From: Candidatus Eisenbacteria bacterium
GTDB taxonomy: Bacteria; Eisenbacteria; RBG-16-71-46; CAIMUX01; JAHJDP01
NCBI GenBank assembly: GCA_018831195.1
Contig: JAHJDP010000061.1
Location: 29,138-93,137 of the forward strand
Direction: 5' to 3'
DNA length: 64,000 bases
In this document: in pieces, positions 8,962 to 17,277 of the stretch
How the letters are laid out: each line of letters starts with the position of its first letter
Numbering within the stretch: the first letter of the stretch is position 1
Program-made: the position numbers and the translations under genes
Notes under the pieces: model-generated
What the model saw: the letters and a program-made list of their open reading frames with translations, nothing else
Told to the model about the DNA's origin: nothing
The model's database searches: none

Positions 8962-10145
8962 CGGACGGCCCCTTCCGTATGGCGCGGGCGGGATCCGGTC
9001 TCGAGGACCGCATCCAGGATCTTTTCAAGGGCCCAGGCGACTTGAGCCTCCGGTTCAGAATTCAGAAGGGTCTCCGAAGGTTGATCGAGACGCGGGGAGA
9101 GTTCCTTTGGGAGAGAGGGCCAGGTTCCTCGATCCAGATGGCGCGCGGAGTTGGATCCCAAGATGAGGATCTGGTGGTCGGCGCCGATCGGGGCGTACCG
9201 CCGGGGATCCGAGGAGCGGAAAATCGCTGTAACCGGCGTGCCGACCGCGGCGGAGAGATGCATGACGCCGCTATCGCAACCGATGAACCGATCGACCTTG
9301 GCGAGAGTCTGGCCGAATTCCTTGATCGGCATGGGAGGAAGGGTGAAATAGGATCGATCGCCGGATTCCGGCCAGGCGGGAGCGTCAGGTCCCTGAGCGA
9401 CCCAGAGATCAAATCCGCTGGAAGCCAATCCCTTCCCGAGCTCCTGGAAGGCGGGCAGACTCCAACCCTTCAATCCCCGGCCTCCCGTGTGGATGAGAAA
9501 ACGGCGATGGCCGGCTCTCTGCCTGATCCGTTCGTCCATGGATCGCATGAGGGGCCCTTCACCGACGCTCAGGTTCAATGAAGGGGATTTCAAAATGGGA
9601 AGGCAACCGCGGATTAAGAGTGAGAGATCGAGGAGCTCCCTTACGGCGTGAAGCCCCTCATCGGGAAGGGGTAGGGAGTGGGTCAGGGCAGAGCGGCTCC
9701 TGGGATGGTCATAACCGATGCGCCGCCGGGCATGAGACCAGGCCAGGAGAAGAGAACCGCTGAAGGAGGTCGCCCCCGGGAAGGGTGTGCTGAGGGCGAG
9801 GTCCCAGGAGACGCGGCGGAGAGCGGCGAGTGTCCGCATCCCATCCTCGGGATTTAAAATCTCATCAACTCGTGGATCGCCTTCCAAGATCGAACTGAAT
9901 CGATCTCCGGCGACAAGGGTGATGCGGGCCCGCGGCGCGGCATACCGGAGGGTTTCCAGCAGGGGCATCATGAGAATGAGGTTTCCGAGACGGTTGTCGG
10001 GACGGAGAACCAGGATGTGGCTCAGATCATCCGGATCGATCTCCTGCTCGAGATGGGATACGGAACCGGTCAGTAGGAGACGGCTGAGAGGTCCCTGAAG
10101 CGACCCCTTGATCCAGCGGCGGCAACGCTTCCAGACCCTCGTCAT
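8958..10145 (-). CDS. Glycosyltransferase family 9 (heptosyltransferase-like)
   Basis: 395 residues from the ATG at 10145, which has AAGGA 9 nt upstream. GT9 features: ILVLRPDNRLGNLIL near residue 45, IHTGGRGLKGWSLP in the middle (sugar-nucleotide domain entry), and FIGCDSGVMHLSAAVGTPV near 300, the family's donor-site segment. GT9 enzymes add heptose or related sugars to the LPS inner core at the cytoplasmic face. The gene begins 119 nt inside the preceding ligase-like gene in another frame. No alternative ATG, GTG or TTG lies between 10145 and the conserved N-terminal motif, so the overlap seems real. Confidence 0.85.
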   Translation of the reverse strand: MTRVWKRCRRWIKGSLQGPLSRLLLTGSVSHLEQEIDPDDLSHILVLRPDNRLGNLILMMPLLETLRYAAPRARITLVAGDRFSSILEGDPRVDEILNPEDGMRTLAALRRVSWDLALSTPFPGATSFSGSLLLAWSHARRRIGYDHPRSRSALTHSLPLPDEGLHAVRELLDLSLLIRGCLPILKSPSLNLSVGEGPLMRSMDERIRQRAGHRRFLIHTGGRGLKGWSLPAFQELGKGLASSGFDLWVAQGPDAPAWPESGDRSYFTLPPMPIKEFGQTLAKVDRFIGCDSGVMHLSAAVGTPVTAIFRSSDPRRYAPIGADHQILILGSNSARHLDRGTWPSLPKELSPRLDQPSETLLNSEPEAQVAWALEKILDAVLETGSRPRHTEGAVR

Positions 10146-11394
10146 CGATCCCGTCCTTTCGCTGGGCTGCATCCTGGGGATAACCCTTTGCGGACCAGAC
10201 CGCGGTGATGCCCATCCCCAAGACAAACCATAGAGCCGCAACCGGCTCCTCGTCGGTAAAGTAGCATTGACCCCCGCCGGCCACAAGAAACCCCACGATG
10301 ACGGCGAGACCACCCCATGCGAGGCCGCGAACACGCGCTGGGGCGGCGAGACCTTCCTTGAGACCCCTCCAGAGCCGGATCCATAACCAGGCAAAGGCGA
10401 CGAGACCCGCGATGCCGCTATGAACGGCTATGTTGAGGAGATCGTTGTGGGGATGAATGGTGCTCATATATCCCCCGGGTAATTTGTATAAGGGGAAATG
10501 TGTTTTATAGGCTCCAAGCCCGGCTCCGAAGATGGGAAAGTCGGCCCAGATTTTCAAGGCGGTCCGCCATAGCCGGATGCGCGGCAGATCCGAGAACTGG
10601 AGGAACCCCTGGGCCCGATCGGCGACCCCGGGAAGAAGAAGGGCCAAGCCGGCGAGGACGATCATCGCGGCGAGACCGAGCAGGAATCGGCGCCGCCCCA
10701 GCCCCCAGAGGAGGACGCTCGAGCCGGCGAGAAAACCCACCCAGGCCGTGCGGGCCGCGGAGGTGAGCAGGCCGGCTCCGGAGGCGAGGGCTAGGAACCA
10801 AGCCCATCGACGGATCCGGCCGGGGGGGCCGTACAGCGCGAGACCCAGGGCGAGAAGGGTGGCGACAAGATGCACCCCACCATAGGTCAGGTGGCCGCCA
10901 AGATTGCCAATGGCGATATAAGTGCCGGCCGCTAAGGCTTCGAGCCCCTCGCCATGATAGAGATCCATCCCGGAGAAGAACTGCCAGAGGCCATAGAGAC
11001 CACTAAGTGCGGCCATGCCGAGGAAGACCCAAAGAGGCAGCCAGGGCCGGGGTGATCGGAGAAAGAGAAGGACAAAGAGGGGAAGGATCAAGACGGGAAG
11101 ATCCCCGCGAAGACAGGTGAAGGAGCGATAGATATGCTGTGATGTGACGATCGCAAAGATCTGCACCGCAAAATAGAAGATCAGGACGGGGGCCAATCCG
11201 CCCAACGCGGGGCCGATATCCCGCGGGGGAGAGCCGCCCCATTTCCGGCGAAATATCGGACTCAGAATGAGACCGAGCAGACCTAACCCCAAAGATGTCT
11301 GTGCAATAGCGATTCCGGCGAAGCTGCCGATAGCAAAACCGATCAGGGGAATCGATGTCCAGTGAAATCCATGATCGGAGTGGGCCGTTTCCAT
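10027..11394 (-). CDS. O-antigen ligase/polymerase-like membrane protein (Wzy_C/WaaL type)
   Basis: About 455 residues with ten or more hydrophobic segments. The diagnostic periplasmic-loop segment HPHNDLLNIAVHSGIAGL lies near residue 335, as in the Wzy_C/WaaL family. These enzymes join undecaprenyl-linked polysaccharide to lipid A-core, or polymerise O units, on the periplasmic side. The ATG at 11394 is preferred (GAGG 6 nt upstream); ATGs at 11400 and 11451 are alternatives. The 3' end overlaps the GT9 gene by 119 nt, and the tail after the last helix looks non-conserved. First gene of a minus-strand LPS-type operon with GT9 and the MsbA-like exporter. Confidence 0.85.
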   Translation of the reverse strand: METAHSDHGFHWTSIPLIGFAIGSFAGIAIAQTSLGLGLLGLILSPIFRRKWGGSPPRDIGPALGGLAPVLIFYFAVQIFAIVTSQHIYRSFTCLRGDLPVLILPLFVLLFLRSPRPWLPLWVFLGMAALSGLYGLWQFFSGMDLYHGEGLEALAAGTYIAIGNLGGHLTYGGVHLVATLLALGLALYGPPGRIRRWAWFLALASGAGLLTSAARTAWVGFLAGSSVLLWGLGRRRFLLGLAAMIVLAGLALLLPGVADRAQGFLQFSDLPRIRLWRTALKIWADFPIFGAGLGAYKTHFPLYKLPGGYMSTIHPHNDLLNIAVHSGIAGLVAFAWLWIRLWRGLKEGLAAPARVRGLAWGGLAVIVGFLVAGGGQCYFTDEEPVAALWFVLGMGITAVWSAKGYPQDAAQRKDGIDDEGLEALPPLDQGVASGTSQPSPTDRFRIPSRAGDRSG

Positions 11395-11608
11395 CCTCAT
11401 CCTCAGGTTTTCTCTCCCTAAGCGGCGGAAAGCCTTAAAAGGACCCCTCATTGACCCGTGGGGTATACCTTGATAACGTAAGTGGGTTCAGGCATTGCGG
11501 TTTGCGGCCGAATTCGAACCTATACCGATCCTGCATAAAGATTCTCTGTGCCGCAATGGCTGATTGGACTCCGTCCTTGGGAGAGATCCAATGTGGAAAG
11601 GGGATGCC

Positions 11609-11788
11609 ATGCTTTCGAAAGAGCTTTTGGATATTCTGGTTTGTCCTAAATGTAAGGGCGAACTGGAATATAAAAGATCGGATGACCAATTGATCTGTCA
11701 CGCCTGCCGCCTCATTTATGCCGTCCGCGAGGATATCCCGATCATGCTCATCGATGAAGCGCAACCCCTCGACGGATCATCGGAGTGA
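11609..11788 (+). CDS. Trm112-family small zinc protein
   Basis: About 59 residues from the ATG at 11609 (AAAGGGG 5 nt upstream). It reads LLDILVCPKCKGEL, then LICHACRLIYAVREDIPIML, the Trm112/YcaR-type zinc fold with two CxxC pairs at about residues 11-14 and 32-35. Eukaryotic Trm112 activates methyltransferases. The bacterial family often sits beside lipid A or Kdo genes, and its role is unclear. Here it lies between LPS-type genes and the T9SS-like genes. Confidence 0.88.
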   Translation: MLSKELLDILVCPKCKGELEYKRSDDQLICHACRLIYAVREDIPIMLIDEAQPLDGSSE

Positions 11789-11878
11789 CCTTTCCGCATG
11801 AAAAATAGATCTCGCTCGTCGCGTCCTGTTTTACAAGACTGCGGTGGGAGAAATGGACACATCACATTGGGTGTCTCA

Positions 11879-14800
11879 ATGAAACGTCGATTCAAGCAGG
11901 GTCGGATTCTCTTTCTCGCTCTTTCGGCCATCCTGCTCCTAGCGGTGAAAGCGCCCCAGGAGGGATTTTCGAAAGAAGCTCGATCGATTGTGGAGGCGCG
12001 GACACAAATCCTGTCCCATGGCGACCGCTATCTTGATATTGTTTTGCAATTTCCGCAGGCGGTCATCGATACCGTTGATCAAGAGGGAGAAGATTTCCAC
12101 CGGCCGACGCTGCCCGGATGGACGGTATCCGACCGGCTGGGGGAACCGGCGATTCCGAAGAAAACATTCTATGTCGCGCTTCCGCCCGGCGGTGGGTACC
12201 AGATTGACTATTCTACTGAAAGAGAGGATCAACTCACGGGCATCAATATTCCCGAGGTTTCGAATGTGGCCTCTTTGATTTCTTGGCGGGGTGCGGGCTC
12301 ATCCGAGGCGCCGGTCGTGATCGGTGAACCTTATTGGATCCGCTACCAGAGAGTCCTGCCGGTAACCGTTTCGCTCTGGCGTGCGGACGGATTATCGCGA
12401 TCGTTTCATGCGATCCGGCAGCTGCGTCTTACTGTTTCAATGGAAGGGGGCGATGCGGTTTCAGTGGGCCGCCATCCGGTGAGTTCCGTTGGTGGCGCCC
12501 CCGGGGTTTCTGTTCTCAATCCCATCGAAGGACGGATGTGGCTGGCCGCCCCGCAGAAGGGGCTGAAGAGCCGCACATCGAATATTTTCAGTCTCACGGC
12601 AAATCCATGGTTGAAGATGAAGAGCGCCAAGCGAGGGATTTATCGGATTACTCATGATGCCGCCGCCGAGGCGGGATTTCCCGTGGAAGAAGTGGACCTC
12701 TCCAGTCTCCGTTGCTTTGCCGGCGATCAATTGCCGATGGCGCAGGATTTGAATGTAGAAGTCGATTCCCTCCCCGTCGCAATGAAGGAATGCGCCATCT
12801 TGGTGGAAGACGGCGGCGTGATCGGGGTTTGGGAAGAGAATGATGCCGTTCTCTTTCTGGCTAATGGACCCGATGGGTGGTATCAGGACCGCGGCGCGGA
12901 GAACCGCGGCATGGAGCATTATGCGCGGCATCCTTTATCGTCCTATGGCGCCTATTGGCTGACATGGGGAGGGCTTTTCGAGGGAGAGCCGGCCCGCATG
13001 GAGATGATTGAGGGAGATCCCGCCGGTGCGGCGGCGGGCGAAACGGCCGGGGCCCGCTTGCACCTGGAACGGAATACTTTTTACGAGCCACGGCAGAGGG
13101 ATCCGGACGCCACATGGGAGAAGTTCTGGTATCAGCAGGCGCTCAGCAGCGTTAACAATTTCGAATTCGAAATCTACTTCAATGCCCCCGGCGCTGTCGA
13201 AGGGGCGGCCGCCCGGGTCCGAGCGCGCTATTGGGGCGCCAATTATCGCGATACGAATACCCTTCCCGATCATGTCCTTGTGGCCCGGCTCAATGATGTC
13301 CTGGTCGATTCGGTGTCGTGGGAAGCTTATGATCGAAAGGATATCGATCGAACGGTCACCGGGCTAAAAGCGCGCCAGAATAGATGGCACTACTATCCCC
13401 CCTATCTAAATGATCCAAGTGATCCCACCCGATCCGACAAATCCAATCTGGCCTGGATCGATGTCGATTACCTCCAGGCATTGGAAGCGGTGGATGATTC
13501 CCTCGAATTCTTCGGCCCCACGGAGATCGGCGTTCACGCCTTCCGGCTCACCGGTTTTTCCTCATCGGCGTCCCCGGCCATTTTTAATGCGACCGATCCC
13601 TGGAATCCCTATCAGATTTCGGGATCGTTGGAATCAAGCGGCGGCGGCCTAATGATCACCTTCGCCGATACCTCATCGGGGAGTACGGCTCCGCATTATG
13701 TCGCACTCGATCTCCAAGACAGCGCCACACCGATGGCTCTGGAAACGGTGAACCGGCAGGGAGATTGGATCCGCGAGATGGAGGGGCCGGTCGATGCGAT
13801 CATTATCACCTATCGTGGTTTTGTATCCGCCGCCGAAGATCTTGCTGATTACCACAGGCAGCACTTTCCTGACCGTGATGATGCGGTGGTCGTGGTCAAG
13901 ACGACCGATGAGATCTTCGATGAATTTTCCGCAGGCACAATGGATGTGGCGGCCATGCGGAATTTTCTCGAATATGCCTATGTGCATTGGGTGGATCCGG
14001 CAAATGAAACGAGGCGTCCCCTTTATGTCACCTTCCTCGGTGACGCTTATTATGATCCCAGGGATTATTTGAGAGAGGGCGGCGTTCTTCGAGTGCCGAT
14101 TTACCTGGATTACTACGACTCTGCTTACGAATTCGATATTTATAATCCCCAGTATTCCTCAGATGATTGGTTCGTCTTATTTGACGGCCCCTCTGACAAC
14201 GGGCTCGACATGATCACGGGACGGCTGCCGGTGAGGGATCTGACTCAGGCGAATGCGCTTGTACAAAAAGCAATTTCTTATGAGCAGGATGCGCCTCTCG
14301 ATTGGTGGAAGACGCGTATCGGGCTGCTTGCCGATGATCGTTGCCAGGGCGTTGAGAGCGACAACCTCGGTTTTGCGCATCTGCGCCAGACCGAACAGAT
14401 CGCCGATTCAATTCTTCCACAATGTTTTCATCCGGACAGGATTTATCTTTATGAATATGGCTGGCCGTATGACGGCGGCGAATGCCGTTTCCCGACCAAG
14501 CCGGAGGCGACGGAGGATCTGCTTTCACTTATCGCCGATGGCATTCTGGTGATGAATTATACGGGCCATGGGAGCGAAGGGCAGCTCGCCGATGAGCGTC
14601 TTCTTGAAACCTCCTTGGTTTCTGCGCTGGATAATGACGATCGTCCCTTTCTCTTTGTCAATGCCTCCTGTTCGGTGGGCAAGCATGACATCCCGGGCTA
14701 CGGTCTCGGCGAATCACTCGTTCTTCGGTCCACCGGTGGCGCGATCGCGATGTTCGCCGCCTCATCCGTGGCCTCATCCGGCAGCAATGCTCAACTCAAC

Positions 14801-16024
14801 AGAGCTCTCTTTAACCATATGTACCCAGACAAGTGTATAAGCGCGGTGCGGCCGGTCGGTGAAGCGGCGCGGCTCTCAAAATTGGAACAGGGTTCATCAG
14901 CCAACTCCAAACGCTATATTTTGCTCGGTGATCCCCTCATAACACTGGTTTCTCCACGCTATAAAATCGATCTCGAATGGATCGCGGCCGGGGACGCCGG
15001 ACCGGATACCCTGATCCGCGGCGCCGCGGTGAGACTGGCTGGAGCGGTGAGGGATACAGCGGGTATCCTTTTAGACCAATTCAACGGATCGGTGAGTTTG
15101 CGCATCTATGATTCTGAAATCTCCCGCCATCCGAGCCTCTCTGTATATGATGATTACAATCTTCTCGGTGCGCCGATTTTCCGGGGGGATATGCCGGTAT
15201 CCGGAGGGGAATTCATTCTAAATTTTATCGTTCCAAAATCTTTGCTTCTCGGCGACAGGGGCTGGGCAAAAGTTTTCGCCTATGCGCAGAATGGCGATGT
15301 CGACGCCGTCGGCTGCCGCTCGGAGATCTGGATCTCCGAAATTGAGGCGGCGCTGACGGATTCAGAGGGTCCTGAGATTGAATTAAGCTTGTCGTCGTCC
15401 GACAGCATCGCCATGCCGGGCGACGAATTTCATATTGCGCTCACAGATTCAAGCGGCATCAATATCACGGAACTGGTCGGCTCCCGTTCGGTCGTGCTCC
15501 GTTATAACGATTCGAGCGGGCGGCCCCTTGTGGTTGAGGATTTGGCCCAGCGCATCCATTTCAATGGAAATGCGTCGCAGGCGGAAGTCACCACCACCAT
15601 TCCAGCCTCTCTCCCGTCGGGCAGAACGTATACGGCTGTTCTGCGCGCTTCTGATAATCTCAATAATCAATCTGAGGCCAGGCTTACTTTCCGCCTGATA
15701 TCCGCCGGTGAGGAGCGTCTGACCCTGGGCCGTCTCTTCAATTTCCCCAATCCTTTCGAGGATGGGACCGGTTTTTTCTTGGAAGTCGCCCGGGAGGTCA
15801 ATGTGGAGATTTCTATCTATACGGCCAGAGGGCGACGGATACGGAAAATGGAATGGTGGAATGAGGACCCGGGGGTGCTGTCCGAAAAGGGACTTTATTG
15901 GGATGGGCGTGATGCCGATGGAGACCGTCTTGCCAACGGCATATACTTCTATAGGGTACGGATTAATGATCCTCAAACGGGGGAATCGGTGACCCGAACG
16001 GAAAAATGTGCGGTTGTTAGATAG
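11879..16024 (+). CDS. porU: PorU-like C25 (gingipain-family) peptidase/sortase with FlgD-like C-terminal domain
   Basis: 1381 residues from an ATG at 11879 that gives a signal peptide (ILFLALSAILLLAV). The gene starts in an earlier spurious frame, but nothing before 11879 looks coding. The C25 catalytic region has NYTGHGSEG (His at about 896) and VNASCSVG (Cys at about 930). The His-Cys spacing is 34 residues, close to that in gingipains. The last 95 or so residues form a FlgD/T9SS-type beta-sandwich starting NFPNPFEDG and ending KCAVVR. PorU is the T9SS sortase that removes cargo C-terminal domains. In Porphyromonas gingivalis porU lies directly before porV, as here. A secreted C25 protease cargo is the alternative. 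Confidence 0.78.
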   Translation: MKRRFKQGRILFLALSAILLLAVKAPQEGFSKEARSIVEARTQILSHGDRYLDIVLQFPQAVIDTVDQEGEDFHRPTLPGWTVSDRLGEPAIPKKTFYVALPPGGGYQIDYSTEREDQLTGINIPEVSNVASLISWRGAGSSEAPVVIGEPYWIRYQRVLPVTVSLWRADGLSRSFHAIRQLRLTVSMEGGDAVSVGRHPVSSVGGAPGVSVLNPIEGRMWLAAPQKGLKSRTSNIFSLTANPWLKMKSAKRGIYRITHDAAAEAGFPVEEVDLSSLRCFAGDQLPMAQDLNVEVDSLPVAMKECAILVEDGGVIGVWEENDAVLFLANGPDGWYQDRGAENRGMEHYARHPLSSYGAYWLTWGGLFEGEPARMEMIEGDPAGAAAGETAGARLHLERNTFYEPRQRDPDATWEKFWYQQALSSVNNFEFEIYFNAPGAVEGAAARVRARYWGANYRDTNTLPDHVLVARLNDVLVDSVSWEAYDRKDIDRTVTGLKARQNRWHYYPPYLNDPSDPTRSDKSNLAWIDVDYLQALEAVDDSLEFFGPTEIGVHAFRLTGFSSSASPAIFNATDPWNPYQISGSLESSGGGLMITFADTSSGSTAPHYVALDLQDSATPMALETVNRQGDWIREMEGPVDAIIITYRGFVSAAEDLADYHRQHFPDRDDAVVVVKTTDEIFDEFSAGTMDVAAMRNFLEYAYVHWVDPANETRRPLYVTFLGDAYYDPRDYLREGGVLRVPIYLDYYDSAYEFDIYNPQYSSDDWFVLFDGPSDNGLDMITGRLPVRDLTQANALVQKAISYEQDAPLDWWKTRIGLLADDRCQGVESDNLGFAHLRQTEQIADSILPQCFHPDRIYLYEYGWPYDGGECRFPTKPEATEDLLSLIADGILVMNYTGHGSEGQLADERLLETSLVSALDNDDRPFLFVNASCSVGKHDIPGYGLGESLVLRSTGGAIAMFAASSVASSGSNAQLNRALFNHMYPDKCISAVRPVGEAARLSKLEQGSSANSKRYILLGDPLITLVSPRYKIDLEWIAAGDAGPDTLIRGAAVRLAGAVRDTAGILLDQFNGSVSLRIYDSEISRHPSLSVYDDYNLLGAPIFRGDMPVSGGEFILNFIVPKSLLLGDRGWAKVFAYAQNGDVDAVGCRSEIWISEIEAALTDSEGPEIELSLSSSDSIAMPGDEFHIALTDSSGINITELVGSRSVVLRYNDSSGRPLVVEDLAQRIHFNGNASQAEVTTTIPASLPSGRTYTAVLRASDNLNNQSEARLTFRLISAGEERLTLGRLFNFPNPFEDGTGFFLEVAREVNVEISIYTARGRRIRKMEWWNEDPGVLSEKGLYWDGRDADGDRLANGIYFYRVRINDPQTGESVTRTEKCAVVR

Positions 16025-16091
16025 AATGGGAGATAGATAGGGAAAGTATGGACCTGGATGCGGTCGATAGTGTTATGGAGGCGTGGGATGC

Positions 16092-16120
16092 TTGAGGACC
16101 CAGGCCGAATCCGCTAGATT
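16092..16120 (+). promoter_or_regulatory. Possible promoter ahead of the porV-like gene
   Basis: TTGAGG (16092-16097), a 17-nt spacer and TAGATT (16115-16120): four of six matches at each box. It lies in the 216-nt gap after the C25 gene, about 120 nt before the PorV-like ATG. An imperfect hairpin (GAATC/GATTC) overlaps the -10, so the reading is uncertain. Confidence 0.25.
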
Positions 16121-16240
16121 CAGTGGCCGAGGCGGAAAATAAAAAATCGGCCGGATATCGATAGGGGGGTTTGATGTCGCGACCTGTGGCATCGTGAGAA
16201 TCGCCGCGGTCCCTGTTGCGAAGAGTGGAGGTCGTTCAAT

Positions 16241-17221
16241 ATGAGAATGGTGAAATTGTGTCTCGTCTTGTTTCTTGGTTTGGTTCTCAGCGCGGCAATG
16301 GGGTGGCTGGAACCAGCACAAGGACAGGGAACCGCCGCAGCGGCCTCCTTGTTAATTACACCGGGCGCCCGGGCGGATGCGATGGGGAGAGCCCATTCCG
16401 CCGTTGTAAATGATGCCACGGCGAATTGGTGGAACCCAGCGGCCCTGGGAATGATGGAAGATCGGATCTTCAGCCTCATGCATACCCAGCTGGTGCCCGA
16501 TTTGGCCGATGATGTCTACTACGAATATCTCGGTTATGCGCAGCACCTCAAAGGGTGGGGCGGCATCGGTTTTAATATTATTTTCCTGAGCTACGGTACA
16601 TCCCCAGAGGTTGATGATTTTGGAAATCCAGGAGATGATTTTTATTCTTTTGAAGTGTCTCCCGGAGTGTCGGCCGGCATTCGTCTTGTTAAAGATCTCT
16701 ATGGCGGGGTGAGCTTGAAATTTGTGCATGTCGATCTCGCGCCCGAGGGGGCCGGCGGTATTGAAGGAGAAGGCAAGGGGAATACCTTTGCCGCCGATCT
16801 GGGCCTACTCTACAGGCCGACCAACACACCGGTGAGCCTCTCGGCTGTTGTGCAAAATCTTGGACCCAATATTGTTTTTCTCTCCAGTGACGACTCACAG
16901 CCGATCGGCCGAAACCTAAGGCTGGGATTGGGTCTTTATCTTATGGAAACAGAAGATATGGGAGTCTTGGCGTCATTCGACTTTAACAAATCGCTTGTCT
17001 ATAGTAATGAGAAGCCGATTTATAATTGGGGTGCTGAATGGGCCTACCGCAACGTTCTCGCGTTGCGCGCCGGGTATATTCATGACAAGCAGGGTGAGAT
17101 TATCGATCCGACCTTCGGATTCGGTCTGGCTTACCACAAATTCACTTTTGAATATGCCAGTGTTCCGCAAGCTGAAGGGCTGGACAGAGTCAGCAAGTTT
17201 TCCATCAATTACCGCTTCTAG
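16241..17221 (+). CDS. porV: PorV/PorQ-family outer membrane protein
   Basis: 326 residues with a signal peptide (LCLVLFLGLVLSAAMG). The mature N-terminus is typical of the PorV/PorQ family: AAASLLITPGARADAMGRA, then DATANWWNPAALG at about residues 60-72. The rest alternates like a FadL-type beta-barrel and ends in the aromatic residue typical of OM proteins (INYRF). PorV (LptO) shuttles T9SS cargo from the translocon to the PorU attachment complex. GGAGG lies 9 nt before the ATG. It sits directly downstream of the PorU-like peptidase and upstream of a protease with a sorting domain, all consistent with T9SS function. Confidence 0.85.
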   Translation: MRMVKLCLVLFLGLVLSAAMGWLEPAQGQGTAAAASLLITPGARADAMGRAHSAVVNDATANWWNPAALGMMEDRIFSLMHTQLVPDLADDVYYEYLGYAQHLKGWGGIGFNIIFLSYGTSPEVDDFGNPGDDFYSFEVSPGVSAGIRLVKDLYGGVSLKFVHVDLAPEGAGGIEGEGKGNTFAADLGLLYRPTNTPVSLSAVVQNLGPNIVFLSSDDSQPIGRNLRLGLGLYLMETEDMGVLASFDFNKSLVYSNEKPIYNWGAEWAYRNVLALRAGYIHDKQGEIIDPTFGFGLAYHKFTFEYASVPQAEGLDRVSKFSINYRF

Positions 17222-17277
17222 GTTCTTCGGCACGGGGAGGAATTGGAGGGAGCGGAGATTGATTTTGGAGGAGCGCG

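Noticed and set aside
11879..16024. Calling the C25 protein a gingipain-type virulence protease
   Set aside because: Gene order with PorV and its own sorting-type domain fit the PorU sortase better, although cargo status cannot be excluded.
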